DNA from: JBICHM01 sp043101835
Lineage (GTDB): Bacteria > Planctomycetota > Phycisphaerae > Phycisphaerales > UBA1924
Length of the DNA: 13,566 bases
Assembly (NCBI GenBank): GCA_043101835.1
Contig: JBICHM010000364.1
Span: forward strand, 1 to 13,566
Direction: 5' to 3'
Below, piece after piece: positions 12,685-13,566 of the stretch. The translations under genes were made by a program, and so were the position numbers. Position 1 is the first letter of the stretch. Each line of letters opens with the position of its first letter. The notes beneath the pieces are model-generated. The model was not told where the DNA came from and ran no database searches. It saw only the letters and a program-made list of their open reading frames with translations.

Positions 12685-13566
12685 TTACTCGTTCGCCGCG
12701 CCCATCCGTGCCGCGCTCTGCTCGGCCAGCCACTCGTCGATCTCCTCCACCACGCGTTCGTGGAACTGCTTCACGCGGCGCACGGGGAGGCTTGATGGGA
12801 TGTCGTTGACGAGGATGGCGAAGGCGACAGTGCGGCCGGTCTCGGGATCGGTGACGAAGCCGGAGAGATTGCTGACGCCGTTGAGGTAGCCTGACTTGGC
12901 GCGCACCTCGGCGGTGAGGGTGGACTCGCGGAAGCGCTTCGCGAGAGTGCCGTCTTCGCCGGCGACGGGGAGGCTGGCGTAGAAGGCGTCGCGCAGGGCG
13001 GTGTCGCGCCAGACGGCGCCGAGCCAGTCGGCCATGAGGTCGGGGGTGACCTTGTTGTCGCGGCTCATGCCGCTGCCGTCGGCGATGGAGAGGCTGCCGG
13101 CGGCCTGGGGGCCGAGGATGCGCCCGGCGACCATGCGCATGACCGCGGCGCCGCTGGCCCAGCTGCCGGGCTGACCCGTCACCTCGTGGCCGAGTCGCTT
13201 GAGCAGCGCCTCGGCGTAGAGGTTGTGGCTGTCGACATTGCAGCGCCGGAGGACGACATCCAGCGGGGTCTGCACGACGGCGACGAGTTCGCCCTCGGGC
13301 AGCTCCTCGCTGGGCTCGGCGCGCCGGACGGTGGGGGCGCCGAGGTTCGCGCTCTCGAGGCGGTCGCGCAGCAGGCGGCCGAAGATCATGGCGTTGTCGT
13401 GGAGCGCGACGGCGACGGGTTCGCGCGTGGCCCAGCGAACATTGCCGTAGAGCGTCATCTCGTTGCTCGTCAGCACGCGCGAGACCCAGAGGGTGTTGGC
13501 GCCGTCGGCGACGGAGCGCCCGAGGTTGCGCACGCGCAGCCAGGGGGCGCTCGGGACGAGGCGGAG
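12685..13566 (-). CDS. dacB: D-alanyl-D-alanine carboxypeptidase/endopeptidase (PBP4, family S13), 5' end outside window
   Basis: The 3' part of a low-molecular-mass penicillin-binding protein that trims peptide cross-links of peptidoglycan in the periplasm. The frame is open to the window edge with no start, so 293 residues are visible and the N-terminal part with the SxxK nucleophile motif lies outside. Numbered from the edge, the visible landmarks are NLYAEALLKRLG (115-126), the DGSGMSRDN block (163-171) carrying the second active-site motif, and the KTG-type triad as K224-S-G in RAKSGYLNGVSNLSGFV (222-238). These fit S13 (PBP4/DacB) enzymes. The region between 38 and 100 belongs to the insert typical of the family. 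Presence in a planctomycete agrees with the peptidoglycan now known in that phylum. The C-terminus ends soon after the catalytic domain without a membrane anchor. A GTG at 13533 is not a credible start because homologous-looking sequence continues upstream. Confidence 0.9.
   Translation of the reverse strand, partial: LRLVPSAPWLRVRNLGRSVADGANTLWVSRVLTSNEMTLYGNVRWATREPVAVALHDNAMIFGRLLRDRLESANLGAPTVRRAEPSEELPEGELVAVVQTPLDVVLRRCNVDSHNLYAEALLKRLGHEVTGQPGSWASGAAVMRMVAGRILGPQAAGSLSIADGSGMSRDNKVTPDLMADWLGAVWRDTALRDAFYASLPVAGEDGTLAKRFRESTLTAEVRAKSGYLNGVSNLSGFVTDPETGRTVAFAILVNDIPSSLPVRRVKQFHERVVEEIDEWLAEQSAARMGAANE

Noticed and set aside
1..13566. CRISPR arrays, insertion sequences, rRNA genes, riboswitches
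   Set aside because: No regularly spaced repeats, transposase motifs, rRNA sequence or known riboswitch cores were recognised on reading both strands.

Overview
The window looks like a chromosomal segment of a high-GC planctomycete, most likely of the Phycisphaerae. The best marker is a secreted protein ending in two dockerin-type calcium loops, each followed by LGAWG. A second secreted protein carries a single dockerin-like loop ending in WQRNYG. Most of the window is GC-rich. Three stretches are visibly less so: the HEPN/DUF262 pair beside the tRNA gene, the secreted-protein gene after miaB, and the small gene after that.

Layout. 116-189 is tRNA-Arg(UCU). 233-1998 (minus) is a two-gene unit, DUF262 then a HEPN protein, overlapping by 4 bases; it resembles toxin/antitoxin or anti-phage cassettes. 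1999-2724 holds no convincing gene but has two strong stem-loops. 2725-4080 and 4222-4968 (minus) encode exported proteins, a beta-helix protein and a dockerin-tailed protein. 5144-5602 (plus) is a DoxX-like membrane protein. 5606-9453 is one long minus-strand series, read in the order LigT/2'-5' RNA ligase-like protein, sulfotransferase-like protein, class IV aminotransferase-like protein, SatD-like protein, DUF3307 membrane protein. miaB (9579-11225) diverges from this series. It is followed by an exported protein of unknown function (11257-12342), a 61-residue hypothetical protein (12418-12603, minus), and the 3' part of a dacB-type D-Ala-D-Ala carboxypeptidase (12685-13566, minus) that runs off the window.

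Working units. The most interesting is the SatD-like/DUF3307 pair. The first protein retains several class III nucleotidyl-cyclase-like motifs and has a C-terminal helix-turn-helix. The second is a multi-pass membrane protein. A 31-bp inverted repeat overlaps the pair's predicted promoter, so an autoregulated signal/effector unit is a testable idea. The second is the sulfotransferase-like and aminotransferase-like pair. These are the two halves of a protein I recall as a single fused polypeptide in plants, and the aminotransferase half has His where the PLP lysine is expected. The third is the DUF262/HEPN pair next to the tRNA gene.

All function calls come from reading motifs by eye; no database search was possible.
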